The position numbers and the translations under genes were made by a program. From Solanum dulcamara (lineage: Eukaryota > Streptophyta > Magnoliopsida > Solanales > Solanaceae): a stretch of 64,000 nt of DNA. How positions within the stretch are numbered: the stretch's first letter is position 1; every line of letters starts with the position of its first letter. The stretch spans positions 15,568,001-15,632,000 of the forward strand of contig NC_077239.1 in NCBI RefSeq assembly GCF_947179165.1. Reading direction: 5' to 3'. Of the stretch, positions 46,984 to 60,688 are shown piece by piece. The notes under the pieces are model-generated. The model saw only the letters and a list, made by a program, of their open reading frames with translations, was not told the origin of the DNA and made no database searches.

Positions 46984-49900
46984 TGTAATGACTGTCCAGG
47001 TCATTTCTTTCATCTTCCAACCATTAAAACATTTAGATCTTTCCTTTAGCGACCCTATGACATTTATGACTTGATGGCATTGAATGTTCGGTCGCCTTGT
47101 CATTACTTTGGGTTATATACCTGTTTCTCTATTTTGGAGCTCTTAGAGTTTGAACAATTGACTTTGGGCAAAACTCTAGGAAAATGATCTCAAAATGAGA
47201 TTCTGATCTATTCCATCAGCTCTAAAATGGATAAATTAGGCTAGTAGCATGGTCGGCACGAGTATGAATGGAATTGGTGCGAGTTTGACTCCATTTGGCA
47301 CTTGAGCCTTTGAAATTTAGCCTAAGGTTGACTTTGGACAACATTCTTGGTAAATACACTTGGTTTGAAATTCTGTAAGTGTGGGTAGCTTCAAAATGTC
47401 GAGTTTGGTCTAGACTAACCTTTCATGCAGTTCACGAGGCATCAGTCTCATTTCAATCCTCATTGTGAATTTTGGCTTAAAATAACATTTAGGTATGTGA
47501 CACACTTTTTACTGGGATGACCTTAGATGGAAATATCGAGTATGCTATTGATTTTAGAATGTCGAATTTGGTTGGGTAGAATATCTCTTAAAGGCACACG
47601 GGGTTCCGAATGAATTTCGAGAACCCCATTGGAGGTTTGAACTTTGCCAAAATAGCTATGTTACAGCAGTGCTGGTATAGGCCATATTTTTCTATCATAT
47701 TCATGAAGACCCTTTCGCAATCATGAAGGGAAAAATTCTTGTTGCTCGCGATAGCGAGCATAGTGCTCCGCGATCGTGATGAGAAATTTTATCTGGTCTT
47801 TTATGTAAAAGACCCGATGCATATCAACCTTGTCCCACAATTTGAAAGTTGCATAACTCTCTCAATTCTTGTCCAAACTGAGTGATTCCAAGGCTTTGTT
47901 ATGGGGATTTGCGATGAGAACGCGTGGGAGTATTCAAGGAGCTTCAGAAAGTGTCATTTTGAGGTAATTTCATTCCCAAAAGGCTGCCCTCTTCCTTGAT
48001 TTCCACTATTAATGGTGAAAATTGCATGGTCTGATTTCGGTGTTTCTAAGTGTTGAATTGTGCTAAAATTTTGACCAAAAGTTCGTGAACCTCAAATGTA
48101 CCCTTTCACGAAGTCGATTTTGGGATTCTTGATGTGAGTCCCACAATCCTATTTAAAACTAAATTTTGGGTTCATCTCCAAAAAATGTGAATTTGGTGTC
48201 AAAACATTCATATTGAAGTAATGGTCGTTAATTTTTTAGCATGGCAGCAATTGAAGGCGATTCGAAGGTCAACAGCTTCCTTTTGGTAGATTTAGAGAGT
48301 GCGTGTTCGGCTTTGAGGTAGGCTACGGTCTTCCCCCTTTTGACTGGACTTTATTAGATATCACTTAGTATATTTTACATATGACTTAGGTGGGTAGTTT
48401 TCGAGATTAGAGTTCTCTTCCTCTCATTCCAATTTCATGATTCCCGGTTGGAGCCTACACTAAAATGAGTATGTAAACTTTCTAGGTCTCATTTGTGGTG
48501 TTGACTTAGAGTTATTATCCTTTTTAGGATTTATATGGAAGACCTTAGGCTAGGCTTGATCCTTACGTGCTTTAACAGGTGATCATTTCCCTCATAGCTA
48601 GGCGTAGCTTCCTATTGGGCTAGTTTCGATTTTTATGCCATTATGCTAATTCCTTGTACCTCTGTGGCTCTTCGTAGCCATAGTTTTTTATTGTCTATAC
48701 TTGTAGGGATATGGGATGGAATATTTTGGGGTAAGGCATCGATCCTAGAGATAGTATCTCCTCCTATTAGATTCTAAGCCATGTCTCGATTATCTCACTT
48801 TTGATTAGTGTTATGCTTATGATGCCACCTTACCCGTTATCTATTGTTAGGCTCGAGGCCGTATCCGAGGAGAGATTGGATCCTAGGTTAATCCCTTTGA
48901 CTTGTTGGTGTGCTAAGACTTGGTATTTTATTTCTGACTGTATGTGCCTTGATTGTAAGCTGATGATGGCATGTTTGCATTTGATTGAGCATGTTCACTC
49001 ATTTTGTGGTACGATCCTGGTATTGACATTGCTATTTCCACTACTATATTTGAGAAGTTTTTTTTACACTTTTACTACTTTTAAACTAGTTTTAACGGGA
49101 GTCGTACCATCTGGATTACTTGGTCACTGGTTTTGAAACTTATGAGTCATCGATGACGTACTCCTTTTTATACTTGAGGAATTAGAGGCATCTCGATTGT
49201 ACTCAGTTTTACTTGGATATTCGGCGTATTGATGCCCTTTTTTGACTTACCAATGTCCCCAGATTTACTCTTACAAGCTGGGTTGATGCCCCAAGCAGTA
49301 TACTAGCTGGCTAGGCTGCCCCTTTTCAAGGTTCTCACGATTTGAGGTTACTGGTTTACTTATATCCTGTACAACATCTCTTTTTCTCTGTCGTCTTGGT
49401 TTCTTACCTTATGGTACCACTACGAGGATACTATATGTCTATGTAAGACCTGGTTCTGCCCAGGCATAGAATACATAATTCCTGCATCCCGTATAGGCCC
49501 TCTGGCCAGTGCACCACTTAACTAATTGGAGGAGTCACATGGGTCCCACCTAGCAGGCCAAGGGCCGGGGTGGGTCTATACATTTATTGTTGTTAATTTA
49601 TGAGATCCACCGATGATGTTACTGGTTTTTAGTACAAACTTGTATTTATTAGCATCGCATATCGCCAGTATACTTATATGGTATAGAGGTCAGGGTATGT
49701 TTGTCATTATTTGTACTTTTCGGGGTTAGGGCATCCGGTCGATTATTATTTGATCTTACTTGTACTTACCTTTGGTTATATTTATAGTTGGTCTATGTAG
49801 TATTTGAGTTGGATTGTGGTTGGTACTTCTTGTTAAGTTCTATCGGATTAGTTCATAGGTGATTATGGGTTTCTCATTGCCTGTTAGCAGTATATTCCAG

Positions 49901-50578
49901 TTTAGTAGACTCCTATGATTCTTTCTACATGTTAATAGGTTGTTGGATTACATTTCGGGTATGTTCTTTGACTCTGCTCCTTTATCTATATCTCCAATCA
50001 TTTTTTCTTATTTCCTGACATTATTGTGATAATTTCTGATTAGTTACTTGTGTAGTATATACCTAATTATATGTTATTTATACTTTCTTTATCTGTGGTG
50101 ATCAGCCGGCATATGCCTACTTAGTACCATTCCTTTGGTACTCATACTACACTTCTACCCCCTTTAGATCATAGTACAGAGTTTTGTTGTTTATTGAGAC
50201 TAGTGAGGAACAGCTTTTGGTATGGATATTTATGGAGCTCCTGGCGTTCGGAGTTGCCAATTTCCATAAATGACAGACTAGGTCTAGTCTTTACTTTCTT
50301 TCAAAGACAGTCTATACTTATTTTGTATTTTAAAAAGCCTTGTAATGGTATTGGATTTAGATCCTGGACTTCTAGCTGATGTCAGGTCTTGGGATAGTTC
50401 CTTGTGATTTATTTCAGTTATTCTCCACCTTCTTATTATTATTTATTTTCCTCTTTATTGTTCATCTTCAGCTAAATAACCCGTTGCCAATGTTTCCGAG
50501 CTAAGGGTTAAGGGTTAGGCATTCCTACTGGTAGGTGATAGCAAGTGTTATCTCATCCAGAGAAATTGGGTCATGCCA
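46984..50578 (+). repeat. Element L 3' LTR, complete
   Basis: It starts tgtaatgactgtcc and ends gaaattgggtcatgcca, 3,595 bp. It is the reference copy for the other L fragments at 34,630-38,256, 39,718-44,494 and 56,855-57,873. No gene is seen in it; the open frame at 48,801-49,136 (111 codons) matches no family. Confidence 0.85.
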
Positions 50579-51250
50579 TAGGAGGCCAATTCAACTGCCT
50601 CAGTCTCTGAGATATGCATGACCCTAAAAATTTTGTTGATCTCATCTATAAACTATTTTGGGTCCTTTATCACACTAGATTCGATGAACACTGAGAGATC
50701 CATATGGAGTAAATCATGTACTCTGGATCCAGCTGCCTCTCCCTAAATAATTCTAGGTACAGCTTCTCCTTTATCATACTAGATTCTAGGTACTCTAGAT
50801 CCAACTGAGTGAGAAAGTACTGCCCCTCTAAGATATTGCTCGGAGGCAATTGGTGGTGGTATAAGTGGTACATGCACCACTGCTGATGCTACTGGACGTG
50901 TAGAAAGTCCCGCAGAACCTTATGTCGTTGGAATCTGAAGAACTGGAAGTATAGGACATGGCAAGCTCTCCTGAACATTGGTTTGATCACCTAATAGTTG
51001 AGTCTTCTCTGAAATAGCTACCTCATAAGTAGTGATAGAAGTGGCCTTCGGGCCTACTTTATCTTTGTTTGTAATATACATTATCTATATCACAAATAAA
51101 AATAATATATATTAGAATTGACTACGAACGACTTAGCTCTATTGCACGATCTAGATTATGAAAGAAGGTCAACTTCCTAAATGCCTATGTAGTCCCTTAA
51201 CAATAAATATGTTGCGTAACATATACTCTCTGGGACACTTGAATATTGTG
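50579..51250 (-). pseudogene. Element K Gag, N-terminal part
   Basis: Just right of element L the minus strand reads F-I-D-E-I-N-K-I-F-R-V-M-H and E-T-E-A-V-E-L-A-S-Y, the capsid signature of Solanaceae chromovirus Gags and the same motif as in element A. The rest toward 51,250 is proline- and serine-rich with stops. The pol genes are missing, having been replaced by element L at 50,578. Confidence 0.82.
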
Positions 51251-51265
51251 ATTTGATACGAAGTT

Positions 51266-54051
51266 TTTTTATGCCCCCAACTAGGAAGAAGTGGACAATG
51301 AGGACTTATTCGAGCACCTACTAATATATATATATATATTAAACCCATACCAAAGTTGTAGACTCATAAGCAACATAATATATACCAAGACACACTAAAC
51401 ATAGCTAACAAAAAGGCCCAGTGAGCTACTTACAATTGAAACAAAACTAAGTCTAAGAATCCTCTAAAGTATGCATCTGAGAATTGGATAATTGGTCAGG
51501 ACAGGTCCCTAACATACCCATTCCAACATATGTACATACATAGCAACATATAGGATTTAGATATCTGAAAACTCTAGATAGAGATGGAGCTTACCACTAC
51601 TAAACTAGAATTCTCTAGGTTACTGGGAATGCCTGCTATCCTGGATACCTGAGCCTGCATCAATGGAAATGCAGCGTTTTTTGGATTCTTTCTCTCATCT
51701 TACTACTGTTTATCTGCTAAACACTTTTCGTGGCATTCTTGCCACAAAAATAGGGATATTAGTACATATAAAACATGTACTGGCATGTTAAGCAGATTGT
51801 ATAATAAGTAGACATGTAAGAATGCTCAAATGAATCAAATATCAAGATGGGTAAATCTGAGCATATGTATGTAGGAGACGTAATCCAATACTGGAACTGT
51901 GACCAATCTCAAGGGTCCTCTTCTAGCGCAAAATGTCTTATTCATTTATGATATGTGAACCCTGTATGGCATATGTAGCCCACTGTCACGACTATACGTG
52001 AAATCTCATAGTCTGGGTAAGGAGGTCTATCAAGGTACACCTCCCCCCTGGGCTATTATATGGTGTGCCCGCAGGCCTGTATAAGTCAGGTGAATCCATA
52101 GTAGAAAATTCCAACTGATTCTATCTGAATTCTGTGCACAGAATAGTGTCGTACATAGTGGCCTTAGAAATACTCACCCTATTCTGCAGAGTAGTCTATA
52201 ATCTCAACTTCCATACAAAGACTTGTAATAAGAAACTAACAAATTATATAACTTATCAAACATTTTTTAATTATCTCCTTTAGCTTTAGAATCGTATAGC
52301 TATGTGATATATGGATAATCTGTGGCCAATTGCTTCTTTTAACTTTATGATACATATGTACCTTGTAGGTTTTAGGATTTTTAAGTGAAAACGTATTTGG
52401 TGACATGAAACATATGTCTTTTCTGACTAGAAAAAGAGTACTACAACTCTATTGATTTAAGAATCCAACATGGAAATATTTAAAATATAGGAAAACATAA
52501 TCATGTGATCTCATATGTTATTTATATTAGGAACATGCGACTCTGGGTCATGCCTTAATGGCGTGAGAGGTTTTAGCTTTACATAGCTTAATTCAAAATT
52601 TACTATCTTACTTTTTGTCGTCAAAATCCTTTGCTAACAACTTTATCCATAACATAGCATCATATAGGGAAGTATAAGAAGATAATCAAGAAGAACAATA
52701 AGGCTAAAAACAATATAATGGTTCACGAGTGCAGAGCTTAACAATTATGATAGATAAATGGTATATCGTCACACTCACCACTTTATCTACTCTCCAAGTG
52801 GGCTCATAACTTACTCATCAGGTTAATATTACTCCATCATCCACACTTCTCGAAGAACCATCCCCTTAATCATTCAAATTATATATGTAAATGCAACCTC
52901 ATAGTTTCTGAACGCCATTCTGTGAGTTCTTTATGAAACGATGTCAAATTCCCTTATAAGCTCATAGTTTAAGTTGGTCGGGGACTACTAACATTAATGA
53001 CAATAATAAGAGATTATATAAACATCGACAACATATTATTTAGCCATTTAGTCATTTCATCAAACACTTAGCGTGCTACAAACTTGCAAGGACTATAGAA
53101 GTCATATTTTCTATACCTAGCCTTCAATTTTATTGTAACACATGTACTTCCTCAATAGAAAACAACGAAACCCTCCTTTGACCAATAAAACAGCCAATAC
53201 ATACTCCCTCCTCACCAATTACATCAATTACATTGGGTAAAAGATGGATTCACGGCTTCTTATCACCGTCTCGTGAGTCCTACTCACAAATTGAACTTAA
53301 ATCATCTTTTAGAATCATATTTATGGAGATAGAATGAGAGTCATAAATCTATGACCAAGAGAAGAGATATTTCCATTTTTATTCCTCAATAAAACACCTT
53401 TTATTTTAAGAAAAAGCATGGCTAAGTATATCTCACATTCTATAGAGAGGAGGATACTTTATTCTCGAAGAAATCAACTTACATTAAGCTTGAGAAGCTT
53501 TGAAATGAAGAACACTTGATTTATTATGAAGAGAGAATGAATATAACTCTTAGGAATAGAACCTTAGATGTTTCGGAATATATGAAATAAAATTCCTAAG
53601 TTTCAATATAAAAACATAACTTTTTAGCCGACTTCCTTATGTGCCACATGTCCTACTATGATTGAGTAGTGCGCGTGTCTCTTGTAGAATGGACATAACT
53701 TTTTACTCCAAAGACGTATTGATGAGAGGTTTGGTTTTATGGAAACTAGATACAAATAAATTTCATTTGATAGGTTGTAGACTTTCTAATTCTTTATATA
53801 TTAGGATATATACTCATTCAAAGTTAGATGATAAATTAGATCATTTAAAATATTTCTCCACAATGAACCTTTAAACATAAACATTTTCTTTAATGATCTC
53901 CCTGGCGTGTAACTTTGGTGTAACAATTCAAATGACTTAGTATAAGGATTACTTGGTATTCATAACCCTTTGCAACAATATTCTCCCAATATCACACCAA
54001 TGCATCGACATTTATGAGTCACAGATGTACTTTAAATTACGGGTTATTACA
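51266..54051 (-). repeat. Element K 5' LTR
   Basis: A decayed primer site (tttgatacgaagtt, 51,252-51,265) precedes it. It ends acgggttattaca, so on the minus strand it starts TGTAATAACCCG. Near 51,330 there is a short TA microsatellite. No gene is seen in its 2.8 kb. Confidence 0.78.
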
Positions 54052-55329
54052 ATTAACCTAATTATGCATAATTCACATGAAATTGTATGACGTCATGATG
54101 AATTTCAAAGACCTATACTACAGGCTAATTTCAAGTATGACTTATGAGTTATGATCATGATTTTCAATATATTTCAATGAAAGTGTTATGAATGATTTTC
54201 AAAGATTCTTTTTAGTAAGAATTTATGAAAAATAATTCAATGATGCTATAAGAAAAGAAGTTGTGGTGTGAAAGGTAATTATCACATATTCATGTTAAAG
54301 AGGTGAAAGGAAAATTTTAAATAATTCATGGATTCTTTATGAATAAAGCAAGTTAATGAGCTATCTTTTGATTTTCTATGACGATAATAGATGAGCTATT
54401 CTTATGTTATCTTTATAAAGATGGATTGATATTTATTATTATCTTTTCGAATGATGTTAATGACTATGTTTTCATAAAATTTTTGTTGGGATAATGACTT
54501 AGCATCGAGAGGACTTTAAGGTGGGGTTCGGTCCGGTTGCTATTGTAGCTACCCAAGGGAATCCGATTAGCAACCTTTAGTCCCAAATTACATTTTTCAC
54601 GTAGGTTTAAAGATGTCAATATGGTGAAACTAGTGTATCCACATATAACCCAATCAAAGAAAGTACTATGATGGATTATACTCTGGCAAGATAACCCCCC
54701 TTCTCAATATGGGGATCATCGGATTCCATGTAATAGTTCGCAGGGTCTTAAGTGCCAGTTAAGGTCCTATCCCACACTAGTTAAAGAAAAGTTAAGAAGT
54801 TCTTGTGGCGATGGTGTTTTGATGCATTGACCAATGAGTGAAATATTTTAGTGTTTACATGGTTTTACTCATATTTTAAGATATTGTTCTTGCATCCCAC
54901 TTTTCATATGATTATGTCCTATCATAATGTAGGAAAGGACGACCATCGCATATCTCCCATACGTGAGTAGGGCTGATCCTAGACTAGCATTTGTGGTGAG
55001 TCCTCATTCTTCGAGGACAAGACACTTTACTTTTATTTACGTCTTGTGAATATTTCATTCTCTTATGTTGTCATGGGTGAGCTAAGAGCTTGTCTTATGT
55101 CACTATCTAGTAGTAGAGGCATGTTGGATGTTTAGAGTCTATGCTGTCTTTCATTCTGTATTTTGAGACTTATGCCGTATTTTGATACTATGTTTCCATG
55201 TATATTCTTTAGCCTATTTTTCTTATTTACCTTATGTATGCTCTTGAATGATATTCTAAGAGGCTTGGTTAGGGTCTTCTCGAATTCTAATTATCATATC
55301 GTGCCTAGGTCCTAGCTTAGGTCGTGACA
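54052..55329 (+). repeat. 3' part of an LTR related to element C's
   Basis: 54,490-55,329 parallels 30,850-31,706 of C's LTR (gacttagcatcgag, aaccttta, and the end tcctagcttaggtcgtgaca). Its start was lost or displaced by element K. It ends exactly at CA before the gag of element P. Confidence 0.78.
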
Positions 55330-56060
55330 CTTGGGCACATATTTCTCTAAAAACATGGCATAGAACTATACCCAAGTGAGTGGAGGCAAAATTATTAATC
55401 GGCATTCCACAAAGGCTCTTCACCACTTCTTAGCTTTACCTTAAAGTTGGAAGGTCACGAACTCAACTCCATGTTGGTGGACAATACCTAACTTGTGAAG
55501 TCTCTTATAGTAATCTAGGGTGAACTCGTAGGCATCCTTACTCTTAAAGCCTTGGAATATTAGCGACTTTAGCTTTAAAAACATAGTCAGCATTTCATGC
55601 TCTGTGACAGTCATCACTAAGATAAGAAGTGGATGGAGGGATGCATCCATTCCTAATGCTCTATCCATATAAGGCAATAGCAACAAGATGAGCAACTGTG
55701 ACTTGAGAAGCAGGCAATGTGGGAATGGCTCCAATGCCGACCAACCCACTCAGAAAAGTCATAATCTGATGAGCTATAGCTGGGTCTAATGGGGGAAGTC
55801 TTGTAGCTTCATCCTCTACATGCTCCTCCTATCCAGCATCTCCCTCAACCTCTACCTCTATATTCTCTTCCACTTCATCTGGGGGTACGGGAGGGGCCTC
55901 CACTTATGAGACATTCTCAACTTGAGCTTCACCCCTGGCAGGTGCTTCCCCTCCCTGGCCTCTTCCACATCCTTTTTTTCTGCTCTTACCTTGGCCACGC
56001 CCTCTCACTACAGGTTCCTTATCTTACTCATTTACAGGAGCTAGGGACAGACACCATTGT
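55330..56060 (-). pseudogene. Element P Gag, N-terminal part
   Basis: The 55,749-55,441 frame contains F-L-K-L-K-S-L-I-F-Q-G and D-A-Y-E-F-T-L-D, then L-H-K-L-G-I-V-H-Q-H-G-V-E-F. It continues through one stop into a retrotransposon Gag segment (A-K-K-W-stop-R-A-F-V-E-C-R, L-P-P-L-T-W, F-L-E-K-Y-V-P) at 55,440-55,330. Upstream, 55,900-56,000 encodes a Gly/Arg/Lys-rich N-terminus. The remainder is cut off by the LTR ending at 55,329. Confidence 0.85.
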
Positions 56061-56268
56061 ATCACATATTAACCATCTATGGACAAGAGAATAAAAAAGG
56101 TTAAATGCTAATTTTTGTCACCAAATACCAATTGGAATCAAGTCATAGAACCAAGGGAGAAAAAGATAGAGAGATTTCCTAAAGTCCTTTAGCCTTTCAA
56201 AGAAAAGCACAGACATCTCCATACCACTCTACTAGACTTGTCTTGGTACAATAAGATCAACAAACCTA

Positions 56269-56283
56269 GGACCCTAATACCAA
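56269..56283 (-). other. Primer binding site of element P
   Basis: The minus strand reads tggtattagggtcc, three mismatches from the tRNA-iMet complement, a few bases from the LTR edge at 56,287. Confidence 0.7.
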
Positions 56284-56286
56284 ATT

Positions 56287-56854
56287 TATTAAAACCCAAA
56301 TCGGGTTGTGTGTGACACCCACACTAACCCTCCAGTAGGAGAACCAAAACTATACCCCAAACTAGCTTTCTAACACAAAAGTAGGCATAAAAGATTTTGA
56401 AACGGTCTTATATATTAGTTTTAAGCTGAGTTCTCATAAACTCAAGAAATAAATTCAAATACAAGCATAATATGGTAAAAACATACGGAAGTCAACCCCC
56501 TAGAATCCAAAAATCATTGTACCAAAACGACTAAGTAACAAGTCTAAGAGTGAGGGGATACAACACCAAAAACAATAACATAAGTCTAAAAGGTTTAAGT
56601 CTAAAAGATTGGACTAAGATCTTAGAAGAATCCACGATAACCTAAAAGAGCAGGCTCACCCTTGAACTCGAGTGATCACTGGTCTCATAGTTGAGGTGTG
56701 TTAGCAACCTCTTGAAGATATACTATACTCAAAAAGGAAAAAAGAAGTGTAGTATTAGTACACATAAATCAATGGTGTACTAGTAGGATCACGCGGCCAT
56801 CCCAATAAATGAAACATGTACAAGTAACTACAACATAGTAAAGACATGCATATA
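56287..56854 (-). repeat. Element P 5' LTR, truncated
   Basis: It begins tattaaaacccaaatcgg (family TG mutated to TA) and stops where L-family sequence begins. Nothing else is seen in it. Confidence 0.65.
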
Positions 56855-57873
56855 GAATGTTCAATTTAGTATGGTAGAATAGTTTATTTGCATGAACGAG
56901 GTTTCGAATGAATCCCAAGCACCACATCAGAGACCTTGTTACTGGCCAAAACCAATGATGCAACTCACCTAGTGCAATGCCAAAATGGCTTGTAGATTTG
57001 CAATCCTAGAGGGATGCATAAGTGGAGCCTTGAAGCCCAGGCATCCATGTTCGCATGGCCTATGGTTGTGATCGCGAGTCCCTAGCATGCTGGCCTCTAC
57101 ATTTGAAAGGGGCCTACTGCATTCTTAAGAGTCAGGCCAACCATACCTCTGCAATTGCGAGAAATCCCTCTGCATTTACGAGGGTCTATTCTCCTATGGG
57201 CTGCGATCAAGAGCCTTGTCCTTCATGATCATGATGAGCAATTTTGATTGGTCTTTTAAATATTACAAGTCATGCACTAGCCCGACCCCATTCACTATTT
57301 TTGCAATTTTAAGTGCTCAATTTTTTTTGTTTGTCGTTATGCATTGGAGATGCTGAGAAGATTTAAAAGATTCATTTTGAGATAAAATCTTACCCCAAAG
57401 GACAGCCATACCCTCTTTAATAATTTTTTAAATAAATTATTGCATGAGTTGAGTTTGGGCTTTTCCAAGCCCTAAATTGTTTTATATTTTGGGACACAAA
57501 TTCAGAGAGATAAAATGAACTTTTTCAAAGAGTTGATTTTGGGATTTACAGTGCGGGTTTCACAATCATATTTTAGACTCAATTTTGGGTTCATCTCCAA
57601 TTATTATGAATTTGGTGTCTAAAAGTACGTCATGATGTCGTGATCAATATTTTGTTAGTGTGGTGGCAATTGGAGGTGATTTAAAATTAGAAAGCTTCAA
57701 TTTGGTGGATTTGGAGTGCACATGATCGGCTTTGTAGTAGGCTACAATCTCCTATTTTTATTAAGCTTTATTAGGTAATGTTTTAGTATGAATTACATGT
57801 AATATAGGTTGTTAATGGACGCGTATTAGGTTTTCTTCCCTTTACTCTATTTTCTTGACTCCGATTGAGCCTT
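56855..57873 (+). repeat. L-family LTR fragment
   Basis: It aligns with about 47,555-48,470 ('gaatgttcaattta', 'cgaatgaatcccaagcacc', 'gatcggctttgtagtaggctac'). It is cut on the right by block M at 57,874. Confidence 0.75.
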
Positions 57874-60688
57874 TGTAACACCTCAAAAAATCTCTAATTT
57901 AAGATACTGAACCGTTCTTCATATGTGTTTAGGGTCACACCGGATGATTCCTAATTGTGCATATGTGTTAAGGACAATTCTTTATTGTGGGAAGAGATTT
58001 GGAGGTGAATTAAGTTCATAAAAATCCTGTAACACAAAGTTGAGTAGAAAGTTTCCTTATTGATTGAGTTTTGATATAAGATTATATTTGGGTCAACTTC
58101 AAGCTACCATATCTCTTATAATATTAAGAGTTACATGTCTCATAAATCATCAAATGAAAGGTTTATGATTCTTCTTTCCAACTCCTCCAAGTTTGAATCA
58201 TTTGGAGTTTGGAGTAAAAAGTTATGATCATTTTACTAACATGATGTTGTGTTGTTAATATTTGACCGACAGAAAAATATTTAAAAATGCATTTATGTCA
58301 TTATGCCCCTAGGAAAACCCTAAAATGAATTTCTTAACTTCTATGAAGCCCTAAAAATAGATTTTCATCTTTAATTCCTCCTTCTCTCTCAAACCCCAAA
58401 ATAAAATTCTAAGAAAAAAAATCAAGTATAAGACTTCCCATCAATGTTCTTCCAAATCTTTTTGAAGATTCTTCTTCAAGGTAAGCTCTTCTCAATTCAA
58501 TTTTTTTCATATAATCATGAGTCATTAATAGAAATCTTAACCCTTGGTCATAAGGGTTTCAAAAACTAATTCAACAATCTCAAAAAAAGAATTTTTGATC
58601 GTTTTTCAAGTTGGGGTTCTTCTTCAAGATTACTGAAGCATTGAAGGTACATAAAATTATCAAAGTGAGGAACTTAGTTCTTTCTCACGCCCAACGTCTA
58701 TAATTTCTATTATTAAGATCAAAGTTAGGGTTTTTACCCCATGATTCATAATTTTTGAATTCTCTCTACTTATTATTGTTGATTTCTATATTTCATTATT
58801 GAAAATATGGTACTTCACATCATTGATGTTCTTTGATTCATGGTTCATGATTATTATACCACTTGAATCCCTTTTTAGTCAAAGTTATTTGAAATCTAGT
58901 CCTAGTAATTTATATGCAGTATTTTCATGAAAGAAGTTTAAGATTTTCAACAAAATATATTTTGCATTAAATGCATTATTTTAGAAAATTTTCAAGAAAG
59001 TATATTTTTCATTAAATGCATTATTTTAGAAGAATTTCAAGAAAATATATTTTTGCATTTAATGCATTATTTTAAAAAAAAAACAAGAAAGTATATTTTT
59101 CATTAAATGCATTATTTTAGAAGAATTTCAAGAAAGTATATTTTTGCATTAAATGTATTCTTTTAGATGAATTTCAAGAAAGTAATTTTTTTATTCAATG
59201 CATTATTTTAAAATAATTTCAAGAAAGTATATTTTTCTTTAATTGCATTATTTTAGTATAATTTCAAGAAAGTATATATTTTTTAATTGCATTACTTTAC
59301 AAGGGTTACAAAAAGTATATTTTATTGCAGCTGCATTATTTTCAAGAAGTATTTTAAAAAAGTATTATTATTTTTAATTTCAAGTGCATTATTTTATGAA
59401 AGAGTTCAAGAAAATTATATTTATCTTTAAGTTCAGCGATTCTATTAAGGGTTTTCGTTCCAAGTATGTGAGAACTTCACTAATGGCTTCCTTTCACCCT
59501 TTGGTTTCCAAAAGATCTCAATTCTCCAAATTTTAATTCACTCAATTCAATGAGGGGTTTATGCTAATTCTCCATGGGTCCTTTTCTAATTTCATTTCAA
59601 TTGATGTTATTCTATCCTATAATGCATGATTTCACTTTATTACATGATTTTAAATTGATTTCATATAAAACACTTGATTTTTTAAAATACTTTCATTTTC
59701 TAATTATCAAGGAATCGAGTATAAGAACTAAGTGAAGCACCTTAAGCTCCGTATGAACATCTTCAAGGTTAAGTTATTTGTCTAAAAAGTCAAGTTAAGT
59801 TTTCAAGGTTATTTGAAAAATATATGAGGTTCCACGAGGCGTTTACATCCTATACAAAAGTAAATTACGGTATTATTAGAATAAGAGTACTAATGAGCCA
59901 AGATTGGCTAAGTTCTTTTAATGGCCTAATATGTGCATTCAAAATTTATATCATACATGGCATGTTATGCATGGACTCTGAGCTATCATCGCAAGTAAGG
60001 GGCCTATTTTCCGAGAAGACTATATATATTGTACAGATTGTCACAGTTTAGCAATATGATGCTGGTTAGCTACCGGAAGAGACCGCCATTGCTAGCATTT
60101 TTTTGGTTATGTCATGAATTTACATCAATATATATACGACATACTATTACACAAACATACCATGCATATTTGATTACTATGAGGTCGGATGTCGGCCGTG
60201 AAGGCTATCAGAGTTTCAATGTCATGTGGTATATGGATCACCCTTTTTACAACATCTATTTATGATTCTACTTTCTACGTTACATACCAGTACATTTTAT
60301 TCGTACTGATGTCCTATTTCCTAGGGATACTACATTTTTGTTTCATGCTTGCAAGTCCAGGTAGGGATTCTAATCGACCCCTCTACTAGGATTCAAGACT
60401 CAGTTGTAAGTTGGTAAGCTCCATCTCTTCCTGGAGCTTTCATAGGTTGTTTACTTTTGTTGTATAGTTGGGTATAGTCAGGTCCTTGTCCCGACAGTGC
60501 TTATGACACTCTTAGAGGCTATTGTGGACATAGTTTTCTAGGTTTCCTTTTTGCAGCTTTCAGTCTCCAGCCCATACACTTGGCATGTATATCTATGCAT
60601 ATATGTATGTATGTCTTTAGTTTCAGCCTCGTCGGCTAGCTAGTGCTTTATCATCTTGGATTATCTACCTTTGTTTATATGATTTACT
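57874..60688 (+). repeat. Block M: LTR starting TGTAACACCTC
   Basis: It starts tgtaacacctc inside L-family sequence. Downstream text such as 'gcaagtccaggtaggg', 'ggtaagctccat' and 'gggtatagtcaggtccttgtc' (60,350-60,490) is typical of long gypsy LTRs from Solanaceae, by recall. No primer site or coding interior follows before the next LTR start at 60,689. It contains an AT-rich minisatellite (58,930-59,430). Open frames of 66 to 78 codons at 59,824-60,389 match nothing I know. Confidence 0.7.
58930..59430. repeat. AT-rich minisatellite, about 44 bp x 11
   Basis: The unit is aagaaagtatatttttcatt followed by aaatgcattattttagaagaatttc. About eleven units decay in quality from left to right, with 41 to 46 bp spacing. 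The core attaaatgcattatttta is the best kept part. Confidence 0.9.

Larger units (their letters stand above)
39718..50578 (+). mobile_element. Element L: plus-strand gypsy-like element, long LTRs, short interior
   Basis: It has a 5'-truncated 5' LTR (to 44,494), a primer-site remnant, a 2.5-kb interior with only Gag-like remains, and a full 3.6-kb 3' LTR (46,984-50,578). Reverse transcriptase, RNase H and integrase are not detectable, so the element is either internally deleted or a non-autonomous, LARD-like derivative. Confidence 0.8.

Noticed and set aside
48801..49136. 111-codon plus frame in the L 3' LTR
   Set aside because: The same region in the other L LTRs has stops, and the sequence matches no known domain.
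55906..56094. 62-codon plus-strand frame
   Set aside because: It is a shadow of the basic Gag N-terminus of element P on the minus strand.
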